Made by a program: the position numbers and the translations under genes
Notes under the pieces: generated by a model
Told to the model about the DNA's origin: nothing
Seen by the model: only the letters and a program-made list of their open reading frames with translations
The model's database searches: none
From: Pseudomonadota bacterium
GTDB lineage: Bacteria; Pseudomonadota; Gammaproteobacteria; Burkholderiales; Burkholderiaceae_C
Length of the DNA: 64,000 nucleotides
Direction of reading: 5' to 3'
Assembly (NCBI GenBank): GCA_021845965.1
Contig: JAJZUZ010000001.1
Coordinates: 198,300-262,299, forward strand
Shown here: one piece after another, positions 9,224 through 17,669 of the stretch
Position numbering within the stretch: the stretch's first letter is position 1
How the letters are laid out: each line of letters opens with the position of its first letter

Positions 9224-9229
9224 ATTATA
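9224..9229 (-). promoter_or_regulatory. -10 element close to the hemA start codon
   Basis: TATAAT on the minus strand, separated from the hemA ATG by only CCTGTC. If used, transcription would begin at or within a base or two of the ATG, giving a leaderless or near-leaderless mRNA. No good -35 hexamer was found at 16-18 bases, so this is a candidate only. Confidence 0.35.
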
Positions 9230-9286
9230 AAATTTGCCGGCCCCCCGAGGGTTTTCTCCAAGAACCGGCGCCCACGCGCCCTGTCC

Positions 9287-9565
9287 ATGAACCTATCCGA
9301 CGTCCTCTGGCACCTGTTGAACTTTGCTGCGCCGGCCCTGGCCCTCGCCCTGCTGCTGCCCTTGCTCAGCCGCTTAGTCCTGCGCAGGAAGGCAGCGCTG
9401 CTGCCCTGGTGGGGGCAGACGTTGCTGAATCTGGCGGTGGGCGTTGCGGCGCTCACGGCGGCCTTTTGGTGGTTGGACCACGACGGCAAGATGTTCGGTT
9501 ATGGCTTGCTGGTACTGGCCGTATCCTCATGCCAGTGGTTGCTGGTGCGTGGCTGGCGCGGCTGA
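9287..9565 (+). CDS. Small hydrophobic membrane protein, uncharacterised
   Basis: 92-residue protein that I do not recognise by function. It is almost entirely hydrophobic: segments at about 9-30 ([20 protein letters not shown]), 42-62 and 70-86 suggest two or three membrane spans, with basic residues between them (RLVLRRK). It lies divergent from hemA (69 bases) and ends seven bases before a strong bidirectional terminator. The chosen ATG gives the shortest sensible product; the same frame stays open far upstream through hemA, but that is antisense shadow. It resembles small conserved inner-membrane proteins found beside hemA in Comamonadaceae, from memory. Confidence 0.6.
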   Translation: MNLSDVLWHLLNFAAPALALALLLPLLSRLVLRRKAALLPWWGQTLLNLAVGVAALTAAFWWLDHDGKMFGYGLLVLAVSSCQWLLVRGWRG

Positions 9566-9581
9566 GACGGTCGTCGCCAAG

Positions 9582-9610
9582 AAAAAAACCGGGCTGGGCC
9601 CGGTTTTTTT
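9582..9610. terminator. Bidirectional Rho-independent terminator
   Basis: An A-tract, an ACCGGGC / GCCCGGT stem with a short loop, and a T-tract make a symmetric hairpin between two convergent genes, the small membrane protein (+) and the outer-membrane barrel (-). It can act in both directions because A and T runs flank both arms. Confidence 0.88.
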
Positions 9611-9625
9611 CTTTGCCCAAGACGC

Positions 9626-10150
9626 TCAAAAATTGACCACGGCGCCAATGGACAGACGCGTCATGTCGGCCTTGTCGTTCGAGTTCGGGATCTTGGCCTT
9701 GCCCAGGATTTCATACTGGGCTCGCGCGCTGACCGTGGGGTTGATCTGGAACTCGCCACCGAAACCCAGCACCAGGTCGTCCGGAAGACCGTTGATCTCG
9801 CCGTTGTGCACGCCCACGCCGGCCTTGCCGAACAGGCTGAAATCCCGGTTGATCGGCAACAGGCCCACGGCAACGGCGCTCACGATGGTCTGGCTCACGC
9901 TGACACGGGCGGTGCTTGGGGGCGTGGTCGCGGTGGCGCTGCCGACGAGGGTAAGGCCGCCTTCAAAGCGCAGATTCGGCTGGTACACATAACCCACGGA
10001 GGCGGTCAGCGCGTCCGGGCTGCTGTAGGAACCGGGACCACTCATATTGATGGTGCCGTAGTCGACGGCACCGTAATAGACCGAAGGCTGCGCCAGGGCG
10101 GGCGTGCCGGCGGCGGCGCAGAGCACGGCAGTGGCAAACAGTTTTTTCAT
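9626..10150 (-). CDS. Small outer-membrane beta-barrel protein, paralogue 1
   Basis: 174-residue exported protein with a signal peptide (MKKLFATAVLCAAAGTPALA, cleavage before Gln) and a mature part of alternating polar/aromatic strands ending in Phe (AVVNF), the outer-membrane barrel end signal. Size fits an 8-stranded barrel of the OmpA/OmpW-like class. It shares YGA-D-GT near the N-terminus, LFGKAG-G-H in the middle, and LGKAK...S-GA--NF at the end with the gene at 13420-13962, so the two are paralogues. It is divergent from the marR gene, with a GAGAGG ribosome site. Transport or adhesion role unknown. Confidence 0.75.
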   Translation of the reverse strand: MKKLFATAVLCAAAGTPALAQPSVYYGAVDYGTINMSGPGSYSSPDALTASVGYVYQPNLRFEGGLTLVGSATATTPPSTARVSVSQTIVSAVAVGLLPINRDFSLFGKAGVGVHNGEINGLPDDLVLGFGGEFQINPTVSARAQYEILGKAKIPNSNDKADMTRLSIGAVVNF

Positions 10151-10315
10151 GGTGGGGCCTCTCGTTGGGATGGCAGGAAAAGGTGGACCGGAAAAGGCGC
10201 ACAGGCGAGATTTTTCGGCCGTTCGCCGCGCCCTCTGTAACCATCTGTTGCGCCATCCCGGTCCTGAAACAATTTGATCAATATAATAAGCATTGCACAC
10301 CAATTGGCTCTCGAC
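10151..10315. promoter_or_regulatory. Divergent control region between barrel protein and marR genes
   Basis: 165 bases. The half nearest marR is AT-rich and holds an 8-base palindrome TTGATCAA (10274-10281) abutting a TATAAT (10282-10287) about 29 bases before the marR ATG. MarR-family repressors usually bind palindromes overlapping their own promoter, so this is a plausible operator, by inference. No clear promoter for the leftward barrel gene was identified. Confidence 0.4.
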
Positions 10316-10744
10316 ATGCAACTCCAGCAGGACAGTCTTGGCGCGCTGCTCGTGGACATCACGCGCATGATGCGGCGCGCCTTCCAGCAGAACATGGAAG
10401 GCAGCGGACTGACGCTGGCCCAGGCCCGCGTGCTGGTGTACGTGTCACGCCGTGAAGGCCTGCGCCAGATCGAACTGGCCGAGCTGCTGGAAGTGCAGCC
10501 CATCACGCTGGCGCGCCTGATCGATCAGCTGGCGCAGGCCGGCCTGGTCGAACGGCGGGCCGACCCGCAGGATCGCCGTGCCCACCGGATTCATCTGCTG
10601 CCGGCATCCGCGTCGTATCTGCGCTCGATCGAAGCTGTCATGGCGTCGATCCGCGCGCAGGCCCTGCACGGCCTGGATCGCCCGCAGGCGGCCGCCTTGC
10701 TGGAAGGCCTGCGCGTGATGCGCAGCAATTTGTCTGTTCTCTGA
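10316..10744 (+). CDS. MarR-family transcriptional regulator (EmrR-like)
   Basis: 142-residue winged-helix regulator. The DNA-binding domain runs from about 30 to 100: LTLAQARVLVYVSRREGLRQ, then recognition helix ITLARLIDQLAQAGLVERR and the wing DPQDRRAHRIHL. The ATG at 10316 was chosen over an upstream TTG because a TATAAT lies just ahead of it and the family aligns from here; no strong ribosome site is visible. It is followed 36 bases later by HlyD- and MFS-type genes, the classic emrRAB arrangement, so it most likely represses that efflux operon and is relieved by its substrates. Ligand unknown. Confidence 0.85.
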   Translation: MQLQQDSLGALLVDITRMMRRAFQQNMEGSGLTLAQARVLVYVSRREGLRQIELAELLEVQPITLARLIDQLAQAGLVERRADPQDRRAHRIHLLPASASYLRSIEAVMASIRAQALHGLDRPQAAALLEGLRVMRSNLSVL

Positions 10745-10780
10745 CTACCCCGTCCATTCATTCCGGCTACGTACCTTCCC

Positions 10781-11857
10781 ATGAGCACGCCTTCCACTTC
10801 CGCTCCCGCATCGCAACCCACGCACCCCGAAGCAGGGCGGCGCCGCAAGCGTCTGCTGCTGCTGGTCGCCGTGCCGGCTCTGGTGGCAGTCGGGTCGCTG
10901 GGGGGCTACCTGCACGGTGGCCGCTATGTCGAGACGGAGAACGCCTATGTCAAGGTCGACAAGGTGCCGGTCAGCGCGGCCGTGGCGGGTACGGTGGCGC
11001 AGGTCCAGGCGCAGGAGAACGAGCGTGTGCAAGCCGGGCAGGTCCTGTATCGCCTCGACGCTGCGCCGTTTGAGGTGGCGGTGGCGCGCGCCGAAGCCAG
11101 GCTGGCGCAGGTGCGCACCGATCTGGCGGCGCTCAAGGCCAGCTACCGCGAGAAACAGGCCGAGATCGACCTGGCGCGCACCCGGCAGCGCTTCGCCCAG
11201 CGCGACCAGCAGCGTCAGGCCGACCTCGTGGCGCGCAACTTCATCTCGGCGTCCCGATTTGACGATGCCAAGCTCAACGCCGATCTGGCGGCGCAGCAGG
11301 TGACGACACTGGAGCAGGACCTCAGGCGCCTGGCGGAGGCGCTCGGCGGCAGCCCGGCCTTGCCGCCGGGGGAGCACCCGGCCTACCGGGCGGCCCAGGC
11401 CGAGCTGGCCCAGGCCCGGCTGGATCTGGCGCGCATCGAAGTGCGCGCCCCCGTTGCCGGCACGGTGAGCAAGCCGCCCAAGGTCGGGCAGTACCTGCCG
11501 GTGGGCAGCACGGCCCTGGCCTTGATGTCCGGCGGCCCGGTTTGGGTGGAAGCCAACTTCACCGAGACGGATCTGACCCATGTGCAACCGGGGCAGGCGG
11601 TGGCCGTGCAGGTGGACACCTACCCGGACCAGGTCTGGCACGGTCATGTGGACAGCCTGAGCCCGGCTACTGGCTCCGAGTTTGCCGTGATCCCGGCGCA
11701 GAACGCCACCGGCAACTGGGTCAAGATTGCACAGCGCGTGCCCGTGCGCATCGCGCTGGACGTGACGCCGGGTGCGCCGGTGCTGCGCGCCGGGTTGAGT
11801 GCGGTGGTGGAGATCGACACCGGCCACCGCCGTTCGCTGCTGGGTCTGCACATCTGA
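10781..11857 (+). CDS. emrA: EmrA-like membrane fusion (HlyD) protein
   Basis: 358-residue periplasmic adaptor of a tripartite drug efflux pump. A single N-terminal anchor (about 25-45, KRLLLLVAVPALVAVGSL) is followed by the first biotinyl-lipoyl half (ENERVQAGQVLYRLD), a long alpha-helical coiled coil (about 95-200), the second lipoyl half (IEVRAPVAGTVS) and a beta-barrel domain. It links an inner-membrane MFS pump to an outer-membrane channel. It lies between marR and emrB with short gaps (36 and 10 bases). Hydrophobic toxic compounds are the likely cargo by analogy. Confidence 0.88.
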   Translation: MSTPSTSAPASQPTHPEAGRRRKRLLLLVAVPALVAVGSLGGYLHGGRYVETENAYVKVDKVPVSAAVAGTVAQVQAQENERVQAGQVLYRLDAAPFEVAVARAEARLAQVRTDLAALKASYREKQAEIDLARTRQRFAQRDQQRQADLVARNFISASRFDDAKLNADLAAQQVTTLEQDLRRLAEALGGSPALPPGEHPAYRAAQAELAQARLDLARIEVRAPVAGTVSKPPKVGQYLPVGSTALALMSGGPVWVEANFTETDLTHVQPGQAVAVQVDTYPDQVWHGHVDSLSPATGSEFAVIPAQNATGNWVKIAQRVPVRIALDVTPGAPVLRAGLSAVVEIDTGHRRSLLGLHI

Positions 11858-11867
11858 CGCGGTGCTT

Positions 11868-13406
11868 ATGACAAGCGAGGGCGTCGCGCCGGCGCAGCAC
11901 CGTGGGCTGATCACCGTCTCGGTGATGCTGGCCACCATCATGCAGGCGCTGGACACCACGATCGCCAACGTGGCCCTGCCGCATATGCAGGGCGCCATGG
12001 GCGCCACGCAGGACCAGATTTCCTGGGTGCTGACGTCCTACATCGTCGCGGCGGCCATCTTCATGCCGCTCACCGGCTTTCTCACGGCACGGCTGGGTCG
12101 CAAGCGGGTGTTCATGTGGGCGGTGGTGGGCTTCACCCTTGCCTCCATGTTGTGCGGCGCGGCGCAGACGCTGCCGCAGATCGTGCTCTTTCGCCTGCTG
12201 CAGGGCGTCTTCGGCGCCAGCCTGGTGCCGCTGTCGCAATCGGTGCTGCTCGACAGCTATCCGCCCGAGAAACACGGCGCAGCCATGGCCATGTGGGGCG
12301 TGGGCGTGATGATCGGCCCCATCCTCGGGCCGTCCCTGGGGGGCTGGCTGACCGAGTACTACAACTGGCGCTGGGTCTTCTACATCAACCTGCCCTTCGG
12401 CGTGCTGGCCTGGCTGGGCCTGGCCTATTTCGTGCACGAAACGCCGATCGACCGCCAGCGGCGCTTCGATCTGCTTGGCTTCGCCCTGCTGAGCCTGGCC
12501 ATCGGCGCGCTGCAGATGATGCTGGACCGCGGCGAGTCGCTCGACTGGTTCAGCAGCCGGGAGGTTGTCATCGAAGCCGCGCTGGCGGCGCTGGCCTTCT
12601 ACCTCTTCGTGGCGCACATCTTCACGTACGACCATCCCTTCATCGAGCCCGGCCTGTTTGCCGACCGCAACTTCAGCGTGGGCCTGCTGTTCATCTTCAT
12701 CATCGGCGTGATCCTGCTGGCGACGATGGCGCTGCTGCCGCCTTTCCTGCAGGGCCTGATGGCTTACCCGGTGATTGATGTCGGCTATGTACTGGCCCCG
12801 CGCGGGGTCGGCACCATGATCGCCATGATCACCGTGGGCAAGCTGTCGGGCAAGGTCGACCCGCGCTACCAGATCCTGCTGGGCCTGTTGCTGACCAGTC
12901 TGTCCTTGTGGGAGATGACCGCCTTCACGACCGACATCACCGCCTGGGACGTGGTGCGCACCGGCATGATCCAGGGGCTGGGCCTGGGCTTCATCTTCGT
13001 GCCGCTGTCGACCATGACCTTCGCTACGCTGGCACCGCGTTACCGCAACGAAGGCACCGCCCTGTTCAGCCTGATGCGCAACATCGGCAGCAGCATCGGC
13101 ATCTCCGTGGTCATCACCTACCTGGCGCAGCGCACGCAGGCCAATCATGCGGTGTTCTCGGAATACATCAACGCCTCCCGGTTCGCCGTGCGCGATGCGC
13201 TGGAAAGCGGCGCCATGGACCTGGGCACGCCGCTGGGCCTGAGCCTGGTGAATGCGCAGGTCACCCGCCAGGCCGCCACGCTGGCCTACCTGCAGGATTT
13301 CCGGCTGATGATGTGGGTCACGCTGGCGGCCGTGCCCTTGCTGGCGCTGCTGCGGCCGCCGCAACGCAGGCCGGGCGGCGTGCCCGTGCACGCCGCCATG
13401 GACTGA
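11868..13406 (+). CDS. emrB: EmrB-like MFS drug efflux pump (DHA2, 14 TMS)
   Basis: 512-residue proton-driven antiporter of the DHA2 family. Typical features are the N-terminal MQALDTTIANVALPHMQG motif in the first span, motif A (FLTARLGRKRVF) in loop 2-3, and antiporter motif C (GPILGPSLGGW) in span 5; the hydrophobicity fits 14 spans. The ATG at 11868, ten bases after the emrA stop, is preferred over an upstream in-frame start inside emrA. It is the last gene of the marR-emrA-emrB operon and converges with a second barrel gene 14 bases on. No TolC-type channel lies in the window. Confidence 0.9.
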   Translation: MTSEGVAPAQHRGLITVSVMLATIMQALDTTIANVALPHMQGAMGATQDQISWVLTSYIVAAAIFMPLTGFLTARLGRKRVFMWAVVGFTLASMLCGAAQTLPQIVLFRLLQGVFGASLVPLSQSVLLDSYPPEKHGAAMAMWGVGVMIGPILGPSLGGWLTEYYNWRWVFYINLPFGVLAWLGLAYFVHETPIDRQRRFDLLGFALLSLAIGALQMMLDRGESLDWFSSREVVIEAALAALAFYLFVAHIFTYDHPFIEPGLFADRNFSVGLLFIFIIGVILLATMALLPPFLQGLMAYPVIDVGYVLAPRGVGTMIAMITVGKLSGKVDPRYQILLGLLLTSLSLWEMTAFTTDITAWDVVRTGMIQGLGLGFIFVPLSTMTFATLAPRYRNEGTALFSLMRNIGSSIGISVVITYLAQRTQANHAVFSEYINASRFAVRDALESGAMDLGTPLGLSLVNAQVTRQAATLAYLQDFRLMMWVTLAAVPLLALLRPPQRRPGGVPVHAAMD

Positions 13407-13419
13407 GTTCCGATGACGC

Positions 13420-13962
13420 TCAGAAGTTGAGCAGGGCGCCCACCGACAGGCGGCTGATGTCCGCGCCCGTGTCGGTGGCGCTGGACTTGGCCTTGCCCAG
13501 CGACTCGTACTGCAGGCGCATGCCGAACCGGGACGAGAAGTTCACCTGGGCGCCGGCGCCGAGGATGATATTGGTGGTGGTGTACGGGTCGTAGGCGCCT
13601 GTGCTGTCCGTCATCTTGACGGTGTGGAAACCCAGGCCCGCCTTGCCGAAGAGTTCGAAGCTCGGGCTGAGCGGAATGAATCCGATGGCAGCGAGCTGCA
13701 AGCCGCCCTGGCGTGCATTGACGGTGCCGCTTGCGTCAGTGCGCGTGGAGTCGCTCACGAACAGCACGCTGCCCTCAGCCGCCAGGTTGGGGCCGAAGCG
13801 GTAGCCGCCCGCCACCGACATGGTGTTCGGATCCGGGAAGCTGCTGTTCTTCATGGCCAGGGTGCCGAAATCCAGCGCGCCATACCAGTGGCCTTGCGAC
13901 TGGGCGAAGACAGGGGTGGTGGCGGCGGCGCACAGCAGTGCCGCAGCAAGGGTCTTGTTCAT
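13420..13962 (-). CDS. Small outer-membrane beta-barrel protein, paralogue 2
   Basis: 180-residue exported protein with a signal peptide (MNKTLAAALLCAAATTPVFA) and a C-terminal Phe (ALLNF), as expected of a small outer-membrane barrel. It is clearly a paralogue of the 9626-10150 product, sharing the WYGALDFGT, LFGKAGLGFH and LGKAK blocks and the terminal S-GALLNF. The two copies bracket the efflux operon: this one converges with emrB, the other diverges from marR. Function not recognised. Confidence 0.75.
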   Translation of the reverse strand: MNKTLAAALLCAAATTPVFAQSQGHWYGALDFGTLAMKNSSFPDPNTMSVAGGYRFGPNLAAEGSVLFVSDSTRTDASGTVNARQGGLQLAAIGFIPLSPSFELFGKAGLGFHTVKMTDSTGAYDPYTTTNIILGAGAQVNFSSRFGMRLQYESLGKAKSSATDTGADISRLSVGALLNF

Positions 13963-13995
13963 GCTAACTCCGAGACTTGAATACAGGGGATGACG

Positions 13996-14020
13996 GCCGC
14001 CATGCCGCGTGCCGCCATGC
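13996..14020. repeat. Tandem 10-base direct repeat upstream of barrel gene 2
   Basis: GCCGCCATGC occurs at 13996-14005 and again at 14011-14020, a 15-base period. It is followed by a GACC-AAC-GGTC inverted repeat at 14021-14031. All lie 34-69 bases upstream of the minus-strand barrel gene's start, where an operator could sit. No known regulator site was recognised. Confidence 0.45.
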
Positions 14021-14065
14021 GACCAACGGTCGAAGGCCGACGGGCGTTGACCGGGTCACAGTCTG

Positions 14066-14815
14066 TTACGCGGGCGAGAAGAGATCCACGCGGTCGGTGA
14101 TGATGCCGTCGATACCCAGGTCGAGCAGGCGATGGGCGGCCCATTCGTCGTTCACTGTGTAGCACAGGCAACGCAGGCCTGCGCTGCGGGCCTGCGTCAG
14201 GCTGGAACGGTCCCATAGGGCATGGTTGCACACCACGGCCACGCAGCCCAGCGTCAGGGCGGTTTCCAGCCAGCCGGTCCACAGGGTATCGAGCAGCAGG
14301 CCGCGCGGCAGCCCGGCGGCCGCGTCACGAGCGCCTTGCAGCGCCTCGGGCTGGAAGGAGGTCAGCAGTGGCGGGACGGGCTGTCCGTCCCAAAGGCGCG
14401 CGGCCGTTGCCGCGACCACCTCGCCGGTGCGCCGCTGGGCGCCTGGCGTGGGCTTGATCTCGATGTTGAGCAGGTAGTTGTTGCCGATGCAATAGCCGGC
14501 GACGGCTTCGAGCGTCGGCAGCGGCTCGCCAGCGAAGCCGCGCGAATGCCAGCGGCCCGCGTCCAGCCGGGAGAGTGCCTGCCAGTCCAGCTCACCGGCA
14601 ATGCCGTGGCCATTGGTGGTGCGCTGCAAGGTGGCGTCGTGCAGCAGGAAGGGCACACCGTCATGCGAGAGCTTCGCATCGCATTCGAACATGCGGTAGC
14701 CGTGCGCCGCGCCTGTTCGGAACGCGGCCAGGGTGTTCTCCGGGGCCAGCCTGCCGGCACCGCGGTGGGCGATCCAGCGCGGGTAGGGCCAATGGTGCTC
14801 GAAATCGATGCTCAT
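14066..14815 (-). CDS. ugpQ: Glycerophosphodiester phosphodiesterase
   Basis: 249-residue cytoplasmic enzyme that hydrolyses glycerophosphodiesters imported by the Ugp transporter to glycerol-3-phosphate and an alcohol. The GDPD catalytic signature is at the N-terminus: AHRGAGRLAPENTLAAF, with ECDAKLSHDGVPFLLHD following. The start MSIDFEHH places this signature at residue ~14, as is usual; a longer in-frame upstream extension overlaps ugpC and is rejected. It lies ten bases after ugpC as the last gene of a ugpB-A-E-C-Q operon. Confidence 0.93.
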   Translation of the reverse strand: MSIDFEHHWPYPRWIAHRGAGRLAPENTLAAFRTGAAHGYRMFECDAKLSHDGVPFLLHDATLQRTTNGHGIAGELDWQALSRLDAGRWHSRGFAGEPLPTLEAVAGYCIGNNYLLNIEIKPTPGAQRRTGEVVAATAARLWDGQPVPPLLTSFQPEALQGARDAAAGLPRGLLLDTLWTGWLETALTLGCVAVVCNHALWDRSSLTQARSAGLRCLCYTVNDEWAAHRLLDLGIDGIITDRVDLFSPA

Positions 14816-14825
14816 GCGCCGGAAT

Positions 14826-15844
<1,019 letters not shown>

Positions 15845-15845
<1 letters not shown>

Positions 15846-16696
15846 TATTTTTCCGTGTCCACCAGGCCTTTGACAAACCATTTCTGCATGAGCATGACGA
15901 CCAGCGCCGGCGGCAGCATGGCCAGCATGGCGGTGGCCATGACGATGTTCCACTCATTCGCGGCGTCGCCGCCGCTGACCATGCGCTTGATGCCGATCAC
16001 CACCGGATACATGTCTTCCCGCGTCGTGACCAGCAGCGGCCAGAGGTACTGGTTCCAGCCGTAGATGAACTGGATGACGAAGAGCGCCGCCATGCTGGTG
16101 GCTGACAGCGGCAGCAGCACGTCCTTGAAGAAGCGCAGCGGGCCGGCTCCGTCCACGCGCGCCGCCTCCGCGAGTTCGTCCGGCACTGTCAGGAAGAACT
16201 GGCGGAACAGGAAGGTGGCGGTGGCCGAGGCGATGAGCGGAATGGTCAGGCCGGCATAGCTGTTGAGCATGCCGAGGTCGGAGACGACCTGGTAGGTGGG
16301 GCCGATGCGGACTTCCACCGGCAGCATGAGGGTAATGAAGATGGACCAGAAGCACAGCATGCGCAGCGGGAAGCGGAAGTAGACGATGGCGAAGGCCGAG
16401 AGCAGCGAGATGGCGATCTTGCCCAGCGCGATGACCAGGGCGCTGACCAGGCTGACCCACATCATGCGCGCGACCGGTGCCGTGGAAGCCGGCCCGCTGT
16501 CGGCGCCGCGCAGGGCGGTGACGTAGTTGTGCCAGAACTGGTCGCCGGGCAGCAGCGGCATGGGAACCTGCACGATCGCGTCGGCCGTGTGGGTCGAGGC
16601 AACGAAGGTGAGGTAGACCGGGAAGGCCACCACGGCCACGCCCAGTAGCAGCACGGCGTGCGAGAGGAAGGTCAGGAAGGGGCGGCGTTCGACCAT
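15845..16696 (-). CDS. ugpE: sn-Glycerol-3-phosphate ABC transporter permease UgpE
   Basis: 283-residue inner-membrane permease of the binding-protein-dependent type with six predicted spans, beginning [21 protein letters not shown]. The EAA loop that docks on UgpC is seen as [23 protein letters not shown]. The start at 16696 is one base from the ugpA stop at 16698, consistent with a tight operon. It pairs with UgpA to form the channel. Confidence 0.93.
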
Positions 16697-16697
16697 G

Positions 16698-17579
16698 TCA
16701 GTAGTTGACGCGGCGTTCGACGAACTTGAACTGCACCACGGTAAGCGCAATCACAATCACCATCAGCACCACCGACTGCGCAGCGGAGCCGCCGAGGTCG
16801 AGCGCCTTGAAACCATCGTAATAGACCTTGTAGACCAGGATGGCCGTCTCCCGGCCCGGCCCGCCCTGGGTCGCGGCATCCACGATGGCGAAGGTGTCAA
16901 AGAAGGCGTAGACGACGTTGATGACCAGCAGGAAGAAGGTGGTGGGCGAGAGGAGCGGAAAGACGATGGACCAGAAGCGGCGCCAGGGGTGCGCGCCGTC
17001 AATGGCGGCGGCCTCGATCAATGAGCGCGGGATGCTCTGCAAACCGGCAAGGAAGAAGAGGAAGTTGTAGGAGATCTGCTTCCAGACCGCCGCCATCACG
17101 ATCAGGGCCATGGCGTGGCTGGGATTGAGGAGGTGGTTCCAGTCCACGCCGGCGTGGCGCAGCGCCCACGAAGCGACACCGATGCTCGGCGCGAACATGA
17201 AGAGCCACAGCACGCCGGCCACGGCCGGGGCCACGGCATAGGGCCAGATCAGCAGCGTCTTGTAGGCCATGGCACCGCGCACGACGCGGTCGGCCATGAC
17301 GGCCAGCAGCAGCGAAATCGCCAGCCCCAGAACAGCGACCAGTAGCGAGAAGATTGCCGTGGTCTGGAACGAGGCGAGGTAGCTGTCGTCTGCCCACAAT
17401 CGGCGGAAGTTCTCCAGGCCCACCCATTCGGTGGAGGTGCCGAAGGCATCCGATTGCTGCAGCGATTGCAGCAGCGCCTGGCCGGCAGGCCAGAAGAAGA
17501 ACACGGCGATTACCACCAGCTGGGGCGCCAGCAGCAGCCAGGGCAGCCAGCGGTGGCGGAAGACGACGCGCTTGTCCAT
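16698..17579 (-). CDS. ugpA: sn-Glycerol-3-phosphate ABC transporter permease UgpA
   Basis: 293-residue inner-membrane permease with six predicted spans (first [20 protein letters not shown]). Its EAA loop is [23 protein letters not shown]. It is separated from ugpB by 90 bases that contain a perfect 11-base-pair GC hairpin, which could reduce transport-subunit mRNA relative to the binding protein. Confidence 0.93.
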   Translation of the reverse strand: MDKRVVFRHRWLPWLLLAPQLVVIAVFFFWPAGQALLQSLQQSDAFGTSTEWVGLENFRRLWADDSYLASFQTTAIFSLLVAVLGLAISLLLAVMADRVVRGAMAYKTLLIWPYAVAPAVAGVLWLFMFAPSIGVASWALRHAGVDWNHLLNPSHAMALIVMAAVWKQISYNFLFFLAGLQSIPRSLIEAAAIDGAHPWRRFWSIVFPLLSPTTFFLLVINVVYAFFDTFAIVDAATQGGPGRETAILVYKVYYDGFKALDLGGSAAQSVVLMVIVIALTVVQFKFVERRVNY

Positions 17580-17602
17580 GGAGACGTCTTAGTTCGCGGC
17601 GG

Positions 17603-17625
17603 CCCGCCCCGCCGGGCGGGGCGGG
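17603..17625 (-). other. Perfect GC hairpin between ugpB and ugpA
   Basis: An 11-base arm CCCGCCCCGCC and its exact complement GGCGGGGCGGG are separated by a single base. The RNA would form a very stable stem with a 3-5 base loop. No T-tract follows, so it is not a standard terminator. Its position after the binding-protein gene matches hairpins known to stabilise upstream mRNA 3' ends in ABC operons. Confidence 0.7.
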
Positions 17626-17669
17626 TTGAGGTGAGGCGCCGTCATGACAGCCACGGGTCAACCGGTCTG

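Noticed and set aside
10274..10315. Upstream TTG start for the MarR regulator
   Set aside because: It lies inside the palindrome/-10 region, so it would be upstream of the likely transcription start; ATG 10316 fits the family.
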